Of a DNA stretch of 6,353 nucleotides, positions 1-5,012 are shown piece after piece. The stretch is from positions 1-6,353 of the forward strand of contig JAITTC010000087.1 in the NCBI GenBank assembly GCA_031287285.1, in the 5' to 3' direction. The stretch is from Christensenellaceae bacterium (lineage in GTDB: Bacteria; Bacillota; Clostridia; Christensenellales; UBA1750). Position 1 is the first letter of the stretch; the number at the start of each line of letters is the position of its first letter. Under the pieces are notes generated by a model. The model was given only the letters and a program-made list of their open reading frames with translations, searched no databases and was not told the DNA's origin. The position numbers were made by a program, and so were the translations under genes.

Positions 1-64
1 TTTTTGATGATGCCTCCGCACATGCCTGCTGGATTGCCGCGTCGCTTGCGCCCCTCGCAATGAC
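1..64 (+). repeat. Palindromic element copy A (5'-truncated by window edge)
   Basis: This copy has only the conserved apical-loop sequence (1-27, beginning TTTTTGATGATGCCTCCGCA) and the complete right arm (28-64, GCTGGATTGCC ... CTCGCAATGAC). Its left arm would lie outside the window. The arm differs from copy C by one base (CCCCTCGC versus CTCCTCGC). It is followed by GCGAAGCAATCC, which looks like a piece of another left arm. Confidence 0.8.
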
Positions 65-83
65 GGCGAAGCAATCCTCCAGC

Positions 84-130
84 GCCACTTACGCCCCGAG
101 CAAGCGCTCATGCCGAGCCGACGGCGAAGC
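84..130 (+). repeat. Array spacer block, copy 1
   Basis: A 47-nt block starting GCCACTTACGCCCC and ending GCCGACGGCGAAGC lies between element copies A and B. It matches the block at 290-336 with four substitutions, which shows that the inter-element DNA was duplicated together with the elements. Confidence 0.85.
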
Positions 131-147
131 CCATCGCACCCTGCTGC

Positions 148-249
148 GGCAGTGCGAGTGGTAACAAAGCAATCCAGCCTGCTCCTTTTTGATGGTGTCT
201 CCGCGCACGCCTGCTGGATTGCCGCATCGCTTGCGCCCCTCGCAATGAC
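148..249 (+). repeat. Palindromic element copy B
   Basis: The left arm is 148-178 and the right arm 213-249, with a 34-nt apical loop between. The inner stem GCAATCCAGC (169-178) pairs perfectly with GCTGGATTGC (213-222). The outer stem is GGCAGTGCGAG (148-158) against CTCGCAATGAC (239-249), with two mismatches compared with copy C. Between inner and outer stems the two sides differ in length (10 versus 16 nt), giving an asymmetric internal loop. The apical loop shares CTCCTTTTTGAT and CTCCGCGCACGCC-like text with the other copies. Confidence 0.85.
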
Positions 250-289
250 AATCACGAGCTTCTTGCGCCTCTTGCAGACGGCTGACCGG

Positions 290-336
290 GCCACTTACGC
301 CCCTTGCAAGCGCTAATGCCGGGCCGACGGCGAAGC
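290..336 (+). repeat. Array spacer block, copy 2
   Basis: This is the second copy of the 47-nt spacer block, between element copies B and C and 206 nt from the first. The four differences fall in the middle (GAGCAA versus TTGCAA, CTCATG versus CTAATG, CGAGCC versus CGGGCC). The ends are identical. Confidence 0.85.
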
Positions 337-352
337 ACAGCGCCTCTTCTCC

Positions 353-459
353 GTCATTGCGAGTGGCAACGAAGCAATCCAGCGTCCTCCTTTTTGATTT
401 GATGATGCTTCCGCGCACGCCCGCTGGATTGCCGCGTCGCTTGCGCTCCTCGCAATGAC
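353..459 (+). repeat. Palindromic element copy C (best preserved)
   Basis: This 107-nt element has a perfect 11-bp outer stem (GTCATTGCGAG 353-363 with CTCGCAATGAC 449-459) and a perfect 10-bp inner stem (GCAATCCAGC 374-383 with GCTGGATTGC 423-432). The stems are separated by an asymmetric internal loop (10 nt left, 16 nt right), and the apical loop is 39 nt. It is the reference copy for the array. If transcribed, either strand could fold into a long two-part hairpin. No transposase or terminal duplication is visible beside it, so it could be a non-autonomous mobile repeat or a REP-like element. Confidence 0.88.
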
Positions 460-534
460 AAATCACAAGCTGTTCACGTCGCTTGCAAGGCGCCGTTTTC
501 AAGCCGCTTGCGCTCCTTCTAAGCTGGCAAGAAA

Positions 535-583
535 CCCGCCGGCGGGGGGATTCGCCCACGCTGCGGCGCGCCAGGGCGTGGGC
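535..583. repeat. Two adjacent GC-rich palindromes
   Basis: CCCGCCGGCGGG at 535-546 is a perfect 12-bp palindrome. Immediately after it, GCCCACGC (554-561) and GCGTGGGC (576-583) form a perfect 8-bp inverted repeat around a 14-nt loop. Neither is followed by a T-run, so they do not read as intrinsic terminators. They lie between the tandem array and the recA terminator, in DNA without a gene, and may be the remains of a different short intergenic repeat. The rest of 490-658 shows only weak similarity to array text (for example CTTCTCGTCATTTT near 633 against CTTCTCCGTCATTG near 346) and nothing else recognisable. Confidence 0.6.
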
Positions 584-658
584 CAGCCATACAATGACCC
601 TATCGCGCGGCCAGATTCCAGTAGGGGGCTGCTTCTCGTCATTTTAAGCGCGTTTAAC

Positions 659-699
659 AAAAAAGAACCGGCTCGCGCAAGCGCATGCCGGCCTTTTTT
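659..699 (-). terminator. Intrinsic terminator after recA, probably bidirectional
   Basis: Read on the minus strand, it begins 32 nt past the recA stop codon as AAAAAAGGCCGGC, then a GC-rich loop (ATGCGCTTGCGCGA), then GCCGGTTCTTTTTT. The CCGGC/GCCGG core is extended by a G-U pair, a one-base bulge and a G-C pair, and the loop can add a 3-bp GC mini-stem. Six A residues flank one side and six T residues the other, so each strand ends its hairpin in a six-T run. On the minus strand the A-C mismatch of the plus strand becomes a G-U pair, so the recA direction folds slightly better. It marks the end of the operon. Confidence 0.88.
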
Positions 700-730
700 A
701 CGTTTTTTATGGGTTTTCGTCAAAAACGGC

Positions 731-1831
731 TTATTCTTCGCCCAATTCTTCTTCCTCTTCGGGGCTTACTTCGGCGCTCTCGCCGGCAGGCGCAAGCACC
801 AGGCTTTTACGCACCAAAACCTCGATTTCGTCGCAGACCTCCGGGTGCTCGATCAGGTACTGCCGCGCGTTTTCGCGGCCCTGACCGATGCGCTCTTCCT
901 TGTAAGAAAACCAGGAGCCGGACTTGTTCACCACCTCGGCCTGCACGCCAAGGTCGAGCACGCTGCCCTCGTGGGAAACCCCCTTGCCATAGATCATGTC
1001 GAACTCGGCGGTTCTAAACGGCGGGGCGACCTTGTTCTTCACCACGCGCGTGCGAACGCGGTTGCCCACGACCTCGGTGCCGTTCTTGAGCTGTTCCGTG
1101 CGGCGAACGTCGAGTCGAATGGTGGCGTAGAACTTAAGCGCCTTGCCGCCCGCCGTGGTTTCCGGACTGCCGAACATCACGCCCACCTTTTCGCGAAGCT
1201 GGTTGATGAAGATGCAGATGCAACCGGTCTTTGAGATGACGCCTGCCAGCTTGCGCAGGGCCTGGCTCATGAGCCTGGCCTGCAAGCCCATGTGGGAATC
1301 CCCCATGTCGCCCTCGATCTCGGCCTTGGGCACCAGCGCCGCCACCGAATCGATCACCACGATGTCGATGGCGCCGGAGCGCACCAGCGCCTCGCAGATC
1401 TCCAGGGCCTGCTCGCCGGTATCCGGCTGAGATACGTAGAGTTCGTCGATATCAACGCCCAGGTTCTTGGCGTAAACCGGGTCAAGGGCGTGCTCTGCGT
1501 CGATGAATGCGGCGGTGCCGCCCGCCTTTTGTGCCTCCGCCGCCATGTGCAGGGCCAGCGTCGTCTTGCCCGATGCCTCCGGGCCGTAGATTTCGATGAT
1601 GCGCCCGCGCGGAATGCCCCCCACGCCAAGGGCGATGTCGATCTCCAGGCAGCCCGAGGGGATGACCTGCACGTTCATGTTCGCACTCTGCCCGAGCTTC
1701 ATGATCGAGCCGCGGCCGAACTGTTTCTCGATGCCGCTGAGTGCCAGATCCAACGCCTTTTGCTTTTCGGACGAATTGCTCTCTTTTATGTCCTTCGCGG
1801 GGGCGGCCTTCGCCGCTCTTTCTCTTGGCAT
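731..1831 (-). CDS. recA: RecA recombinase
   Basis: This is the 366-residue ATP-dependent strand-exchange protein of homologous recombination, which also stimulates LexA self-cleavage in the SOS response; it acts on single-stranded DNA in the cytoplasm. Visible hallmarks are the Walker A motif GPEASGKT (83-90), the catalytic glutamate in DAEHALD (E113), Walker B VVIDSVAAL (158-166, D161), loop L1 around EGDMGDSHMGLQARLMS (173-189) and loop L2 around FGSPETTAGGKALKF (220-234). The family's acidic C-terminal tail is present (PEEEEELGEE). The N-terminus before SEKQKAL is about 17 residues longer than in E. coli RecA and rich in Lys, Ala and Glu. The ATG start is supported by AGGAGG seven bases upstream. 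recA is the last gene of the cluster, 43 nt after cinA, and ends at a terminator. No GAAC-N4-GTTC LexA box is visible in the gap, so SOS control, if any, would act from further upstream. Confidence 0.98.
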   Translation of the reverse strand: MPRERAAKAAPAKDIKESNSSEKQKALDLALSGIEKQFGRGSIMKLGQSANMNVQVIPSGCLEIDIALGVGGIPRGRIIEIYGPEASGKTTLALHMAAEAQKAGGTAAFIDAEHALDPVYAKNLGVDIDELYVSQPDTGEQALEICEALVRSGAIDIVVIDSVAALVPKAEIEGDMGDSHMGLQARLMSQALRKLAGVISKTGCICIFINQLREKVGVMFGSPETTAGGKALKFYATIRLDVRRTEQLKNGTEVVGNRVRTRVVKNKVAPPFRTAEFDMIYGKGVSHEGSVLDLGVQAEVVNKSGSWFSYKEERIGQGRENARQYLIEHPEVCDEIEVLVRKSLVLAPAGESAEVSPEEEEELGEE

Positions 1832-1838
1832 CGTAAGC

Positions 1839-1844
1839 CCTCCT
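1839..1844 (-). promoter_or_regulatory. recA ribosome binding site
   Basis: The minus strand reads AGGAGG followed by seven bases (GCTTACG) and the recA ATG. This is a near-perfect anti-16S match at good spacing and fixes the start, including the N-terminal extension. Confidence 0.9.
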
Positions 1845-1852
1845 CTTTTGTC

Positions 1853-1871
1853 GCGATTTCCTTGAAATCGC
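1853..1871 (-). promoter_or_regulatory. Perfect inverted repeat in the cinA-recA gap
   Basis: The minus strand reads GCGATTTC-AAG-GAAATCGC, two perfect 8-base arms around a 3-base centre. It begins 3 nt after the cinA stop and ends 8 nt before the recA AGGAGG. There is no T-run after it, so a classic terminator is unlikely. It could be an RNA hairpin that tunes recA translation or protects or processes the mRNA, or a DNA operator for a dimeric repressor. It does not match the Firmicutes LexA consensus. The symmetry is certain; the function is inferred. Confidence 0.6.
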
Positions 1872-1874
1872 CGG

Positions 1875-3110
1875 TTAAATCAGCTCGCGGCGAAGCAAAT
1901 CCAGCGCGTTGAGCATCGCCATCCTGCGGATGAAGCCCCGGTCGCGCCGGGCCCCGAACAGGAAGCGCTCGGCCTTAGCCCCATTCGGCCCCGCCACCGC
2001 GATGTAGACAAGCCCCACCGGTTTCTCGGCGCTGCCGCCGCCCGGCCCCGCAATGCCCGTGACCGAAAGGGCGTAATCGCTGCCGGTTCGCAGCTTCATG
2101 CCCTCTGCCATCTCCAGCGCGCACTCGGGGCTTACCGCGCCAAACTGTTGCAGGGTTTGAGGGGACACGCCCAGGGTTTTCATCTTCGCCTCGTTGGAGT
2201 ACGTGACCGCGCCCTCTAAAAACGCTTCGCTGACGCCGGGCACGGCCACCAGCTCGGCGGCGATCATCCCTCCTGTACAAGATTCTGCAAGCGAGAGGCT
2301 TTTCCTGCTGGAAATTAAAATTTTCGCCACGGTTTGTGGCATATTATCGTCGCCTACGGCATAGAGGCTCTCGCCGAGCCTCCGCCTGATCTCTGGCTCG
2401 ACGCTTGCGAAGTGGGGTTCCGGATCCTCGCCGGCCCTTAGCTTCACCGCCAGGCGCAGCGTCACCTCGCCAAAGCCCGCGTAGGTGGCGAGCGTCACCC
2501 TTTGCTGCGCGCTGATGAGATCCTCGATCCTGTCTTCCAGCGCCGATTCGCCGATCCCAAAGACCTTCAGCATCTTCGTGGCGATGGTTTCACCCGAAAG
2601 CGCGGCCAAATAGGGCATCACGCGCTCATCCATCATGGGCTCGAGCTCGCGCGGCGGCCCCGGCAGCACGATGAAGTGCTTCCCGCCCGCCCGCACCACG
2701 CAGCCAGGCGCCGTGCCCCAGTCGTTCTTTAGGATGATCGCTCCCTCCGGGAACTCTGCCTGGCGCAGGTTGTTGGGCGTCATGCTCTGCCCTCTGCCCG
2801 AAAACCAGGCTTCCAGGCCGCTCTTGCTCGCCTCGTCGGTCAGCAAGGGCAGCCCCAGGTGCCGGGCCAGCACCTGCTTGGTCATATCGTCTTGCGTGGG
2901 GCCAAGGCCCCCCGTCAAGATCACGATATCGCTGCGCGAGGCGGCCAGGGCGATGCTCTCGAGCATCCTCCCTTCGTTATCGCCCACGGTCTGGCGAAAA
3001 TACAGGTCGATGCCCACCTGAGAAAGCCTCTTTGCGATGAAGGCCGCGTCGGTATCGACGATCTGGCCCATCAAAAGCTCGGTTCCAACCGAAATCACCT
3101 CAGCCCGCAT
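1875..3110 (-). CDS. cinA: CinA: nicotinamide-nucleotide amidase / competence-damage inducible protein
   Basis: A 411-residue, full-length two-part CinA. Residues 1 to ~170 form the molybdopterin-binding-like (COG1058) domain with GTELLMGQ (9-16), TGGLGPTQDD (66-75) and PGPPRE (150-155); in characterised homologues this part hydrolyses ADP-ribose. A linker domain follows to about 255. Residues ~257-408 form the CinA C-terminal (PncC-like) domain with AESCTGG (275-281), VTYSNEAK (302-309), VTGIAGPGGG (350-359) and KPVGLVYI (363-370). This part deamidates nicotinamide mononucleotide to nicotinate mononucleotide, recycling a by-product of NAD turnover such as that from NAD-dependent DNA ligase. 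The name reflects co-induction with recA during competence in streptococci. The start lies 6 nt after the pgsA stop and the stop 43 nt before recA, so cotranscription is likely. No key motif is missing. Confidence 0.95.
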   Translation of the reverse strand: MRAEVISVGTELLMGQIVDTDAAFIAKRLSQVGIDLYFRQTVGDNEGRMLESIALAASRSDIVILTGGLGPTQDDMTKQVLARHLGLPLLTDEASKSGLEAWFSGRGQSMTPNNLRQAEFPEGAIILKNDWGTAPGCVVRAGGKHFIVLPGPPRELEPMMDERVMPYLAALSGETIATKMLKVFGIGESALEDRIEDLISAQQRVTLATYAGFGEVTLRLAVKLRAGEDPEPHFASVEPEIRRRLGESLYAVGDDNMPQTVAKILISSRKSLSLAESCTGGMIAAELVAVPGVSEAFLEGAVTYSNEAKMKTLGVSPQTLQQFGAVSPECALEMAEGMKLRTGSDYALSVTGIAGPGGGSAEKPVGLVYIAVAGPNGAKAERFLFGARRDRGFIRRMAMLNALDLLRRELI

Positions 3111-3116
3111 GCCCTT

Positions 3117-3662
3117 TTACCCCTTTCTTGCGCTCAGCAGCCCCTTGTTTTTGAAGATGTACTCCCCGCCCGACCAAATCGTGAAGCCAAGCGCCGCCCA
3201 GACGGCGATTTGATCCATCGGAAAGGAAATCAGCGAAAAGGGCCAGTTCCACAGCAGCAATAAAATCGCAGCGACGAGCTGCGTCACGGTTTTGACCTTG
3301 GCCAGCCGGCTTGCCGCGATCACGATGTTTTCGCCGGCAGCCACCAGCCGAAAGCCTGAAATCAAGAACTCGCGCCCGAGGAAGACCACGCAGACCCAGG
3401 CTGAAAGCCTGCCGTCTGAAACCAGCAGCACGAAGGCTGCGGCCACGAGGAGCTTATCTGCAATCGGGTCCATGAACTTGCCAAAGGTGGTCACTTCCCC
3501 GCGCGATCTGGCCAGGTAGCCGTCTAAATAATCGGTGACGGCGGCAAGCGAAAAGAGCAGCGCGGGCACGAAAAACAGCGCCCCGCCGCAAAGGTAAAAG
3601 CTCAGAACGAAGAGGGGGATCAGGCAGACGCGCAAAATCGTCAGCTTGTTGGCGATCGTCAT
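3117..3662 (-). CDS. pgsA: CDP-diacylglycerol-glycerol-3-phosphate 3-phosphatidyltransferase
   Basis: This 181-residue integral membrane enzyme transfers a phosphatidyl group from CDP-diacylglycerol to glycerol-3-phosphate, making phosphatidylglycerol phosphate, the committed step to phosphatidylglycerol and cardiolipin. The complete CDP-alcohol phosphotransferase motif D-x2-DG-x2-AR-x8-G-x3-D-x3-D is present: D44, D47, G48, A51, R52, G61, D65 and D69. Hydrophobic stretches near 8-26, 28-43, 70-82, 87-102, 126-140 and 150-164 fit the usual six-helix fold. The N-terminus (MTIANKLTILR) and the length are typical of the Firmicutes enzyme. Its ATG overlaps the rimO stop (ATGA), so translation is probably coupled; only a G-rich stretch (GGGGGTG) upstream could serve as ribosome binding site. 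Confidence 0.95.
   Translation of the reverse strand: MTIANKLTILRVCLIPLFVLSFYLCGGALFFVPALLFSLAAVTDYLDGYLARSRGEVTTFGKFMDPIADKLLVAAAFVLLVSDGRLSAWVCVVFLGREFLISGFRLVAAGENIVIAASRLAKVKTVTQLVAAILLLLWNWPFSLISFPMDQIAVWAALGFTIWSGGEYIFKNKGLLSARKG
3120..3126 (-). promoter_or_regulatory. cinA ribosome binding site inside pgsA 3' end
   Basis: The minus strand reads AAAGGGG then nine bases and the cinA ATG. The motif overlaps the last codons of pgsA, so ribosomes finishing pgsA may help initiate cinA. It is a weaker match than the recA and rimO sites. Confidence 0.6.
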
Positions 3663-4969
3663 GCGAGCACCCCCAGCATGTCGTACTCCTTCGCCTGCGT
3701 CAGCTTAACGCGCACGATGTCGCCAATCCGCAGGCCTTCGGCGAGCTCGATATAGATCAGCCCGTCGATTTCGGGGGCCTCCCAGCGGCTGCGGCCAAAA
3801 TAGAGGCCGAGCTCCTCGCCTTCGATCAGCACCTCGACCTCGCTGCCCACGCGCGAGCGGTTAAAAGCCTTTGAAATCGCCTTTTGCTGGCGCATTAAGC
3901 GCCCTGCACGGGTCTTTCTGAGTTTTGGAGGCAGCTGGTCCTCCCTCTCGCCAGCCTCGGTGCCCTCTTCCTGCGAATAAGCAAAGGCGCCGAGCCGATC
4001 GAAGGGCTGCTCTTTTAAATATTGCAGCAAAAACTCGAATTCCTCGTCGCTCTCGCCGGGGAAGCCGCAGATCACCGTGGATCGCAGCGCAAAGCCGCCC
4101 AAAGCCCTGATCCTGTGGTAAAGGGCGTCGATCAGCGCATGGCCGCCATGGCGGTTCATCTCTTTTAGGATCCTATCGTGCACATGCTGAAGGGGGATGT
4201 CTAAATAGGCGCAGATCTTGGGCTCGTCGTGCATGAGCTGCAAAAGGGAGTCGCTCAGCATGTCGGGGTAGCAATACAAAACCCGAATCCAGGTGGTTTC
4301 GGGCAGGGCGCAAAGCCTGCAGAGCAGCTCCTCGAGCTTCGCTTCGCCATAAAGGTCGATGCCGTAACGGGTCGAGTCCTGCGCCACCAAGACGAGCTCC
4401 TTGACGCCCTGCGCGCAAAGGCTTTTCGCCTCGCGGAGGATCTCTTCCATGGGGCGCGAGAGATGCGGCCCTCGAATCGAGGGGATCGCGCAGTAAGAGC
4501 AGCGGTTCGAGCAACCGTCTGAAATCTTCAGGTAAGCGTAGGGGCCGCCGGTGCTGAGAACCCTTTCTACGCTTTCAACATAGCGGTAAGCGCCAGAGGT
4601 GTTCAGCGTCTTTTCGCCCAAAAGCGCCTTATTTACGGCCTGCGCGATCTGATCGGTCTGCCCGAGACCCAAAATCGCGTCGGCCTCCGGCATTTCGGCC
4701 GCCAGTTCCTTGCCATAGCGCTGCGACAGGCAGCCGGTCACGATTAGCGCGCGGCAGCCTTCGCGCTTGAATTCCGCCATCTCTAAAATCGCGTCGATGG
4801 ATTCCTGCTTGGCGGCCTCGATGAAGCCGCAGGTGTTGACGATGATCACCTCGGCCAGTCCCGGCTCGGCCACGATCTCGTGGCCCTCCTGCTTTAAGAG
4901 ACCCAGCATCAGCTCCGCGTCGACGCGGTTCTTCGCGCAGCCCAGCGAAACCATCCCAACCCTTGCCAA
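3659..4969 (-). CDS. rimO: Ribosomal protein S12 (Asp) methylthiotransferase RimO
   Basis: This radical-SAM enzyme adds a methylthio group to the conserved aspartate of ribosomal protein S12. From the chosen TTG start it is 436 residues, the usual length. The N-terminal methylthiotransferase domain has its three cluster-binding cysteines C11 (SLGCAKN), C47 (NTCGF) and C80 (TGCLSQR). The radical-SAM core has C153, C157 and C160 (DGCSNRCSYC) and the RimO-like text AIPSIRGPHLSR. The C-terminal TRAM domain (about 376-434) includes GRSRWEAPEIDG, which helps separate RimO from MiaB. TTG was chosen because AGGAGG lies eight bases before it and the next residues align as MARVGMVSLGCAKN. The ATG five codons inside is 23 nt from the Shine-Dalgarno, and an upstream in-frame ATG at 5098 would overlap ftsK by 86 bases and add a 43-residue tail unlike the family. 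The stop overlaps pgsA by 4 nt. Confidence 0.95.
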   Translation of the reverse strand: MARVGMVSLGCAKNRVDAELMLGLLKQEGHEIVAEPGLAEVIIVNTCGFIEAAKQESIDAILEMAEFKREGCRALIVTGCLSQRYGKELAAEMPEADAILGLGQTDQIAQAVNKALLGEKTLNTSGAYRYVESVERVLSTGGPYAYLKISDGCSNRCSYCAIPSIRGPHLSRPMEEILREAKSLCAQGVKELVLVAQDSTRYGIDLYGEAKLEELLCRLCALPETTWIRVLYCYPDMLSDSLLQLMHDEPKICAYLDIPLQHVHDRILKEMNRHGGHALIDALYHRIRALGGFALRSTVICGFPGESDEEFEFLLQYLKEQPFDRLGAFAYSQEEGTEAGEREDQLPPKLRKTRAGRLMRQQKAISKAFNRSRVGSEVEVLIEGEELGLYFGRSRWEAPEIDGLIYIELAEGLRIGDIVRVKLTQAKEYDMLGVLA

Positions 4970-4977
4970 GGGCTTCC

Positions 4978-4983
4978 CCTCCT
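4978..4983 (-). promoter_or_regulatory. rimO ribosome binding site (decides TTG start)
   Basis: The minus strand reads AAGGAGGGGAAGCCC and then TTG. The AGGAGG core is eight bases from the TTG, which makes TTG at 4969-4967 the best start of rimO. Confidence 0.85.
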
Positions 4984-4987
4984 TATT

Positions 4988-5002
4988 GGCGCCCCGCGCG
5001 CC
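4988..5002 (-). promoter_or_regulatory. Small GC hairpin in the ftsK-rimO gap
   Basis: The minus strand reads GGCGC-GCGGG-GCGCC, a perfect 5-bp GC stem with a 5-nt loop, between the ftsK stop and the rimO AGGAGG. There is no T-run, so termination is unlikely. In GC-rich DNA such a short stem could arise by chance. Confidence 0.3.
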
Positions 5003-5012
5003 TCTTTGCGGC

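Larger units (their letters stand above)
1..490. repeat. Degenerate tandem array of palindromic elements
   Basis: A unit made of a palindromic element of about 105 nt plus a spacer of 85-105 nt occurs roughly two and a half times. The right arms begin at 28, 213 and 423, giving periods of 185 and 210 nt. Spacers share a 47-nt block (84-130 and 290-336, 43 of 47 identical by eye). The DNA after the third element (460-~490, starting AATCACAAGCT) resembles that after the second (250-~280, ATCACGAGCT). Because both element and spacer repeat, segmental tandem duplication explains this better than independent insertions. No credible gene lies here; open frames through it only translate the repeat. 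The arms (GTCATTGCGAG ... GCAATCC) resemble interspersed palindromic repeats seen in intergenic DNA of many unrelated bacteria; that link is from memory of the motif and was not searched. Confidence 0.85.

Noticed and set aside
1..459. Possible CRISPR array
   Set aside because: The repeats exceed 100 nt and are palindromic in two parts, the spacers are themselves repeated, and no cas gene is present.
1001..1014. GAAC-TCGGCG-GTTC, resembling a LexA box
   Set aside because: The spacer is 6 instead of 4 bases and it lies in the 3' half of the recA coding sequence, far from any start.
455..1234. Long plus-strand open frame (259 codons) over the repeat region and the 3' half of recA
   Set aside because: It is antisense to a certain recA and runs through the terminator and palindromes. 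No domain or ribosome binding site supports it, and long antisense frames are common in GC-rich genes.
1292..1912. Plus-strand open frame (206 codons) antisense to recA
   Set aside because: It is a shadow of recA codon structure with no recognisable domain, and it spans the inverted repeat and both gene ends.
4301..4308. GGGCAGGG, matching the E. coli FtsK-orienting octamer
   Set aside because: It is a single occurrence inside rimO; one octamer in GC-rich DNA is expected by chance, and the Firmicutes translocase recognises a different sequence.
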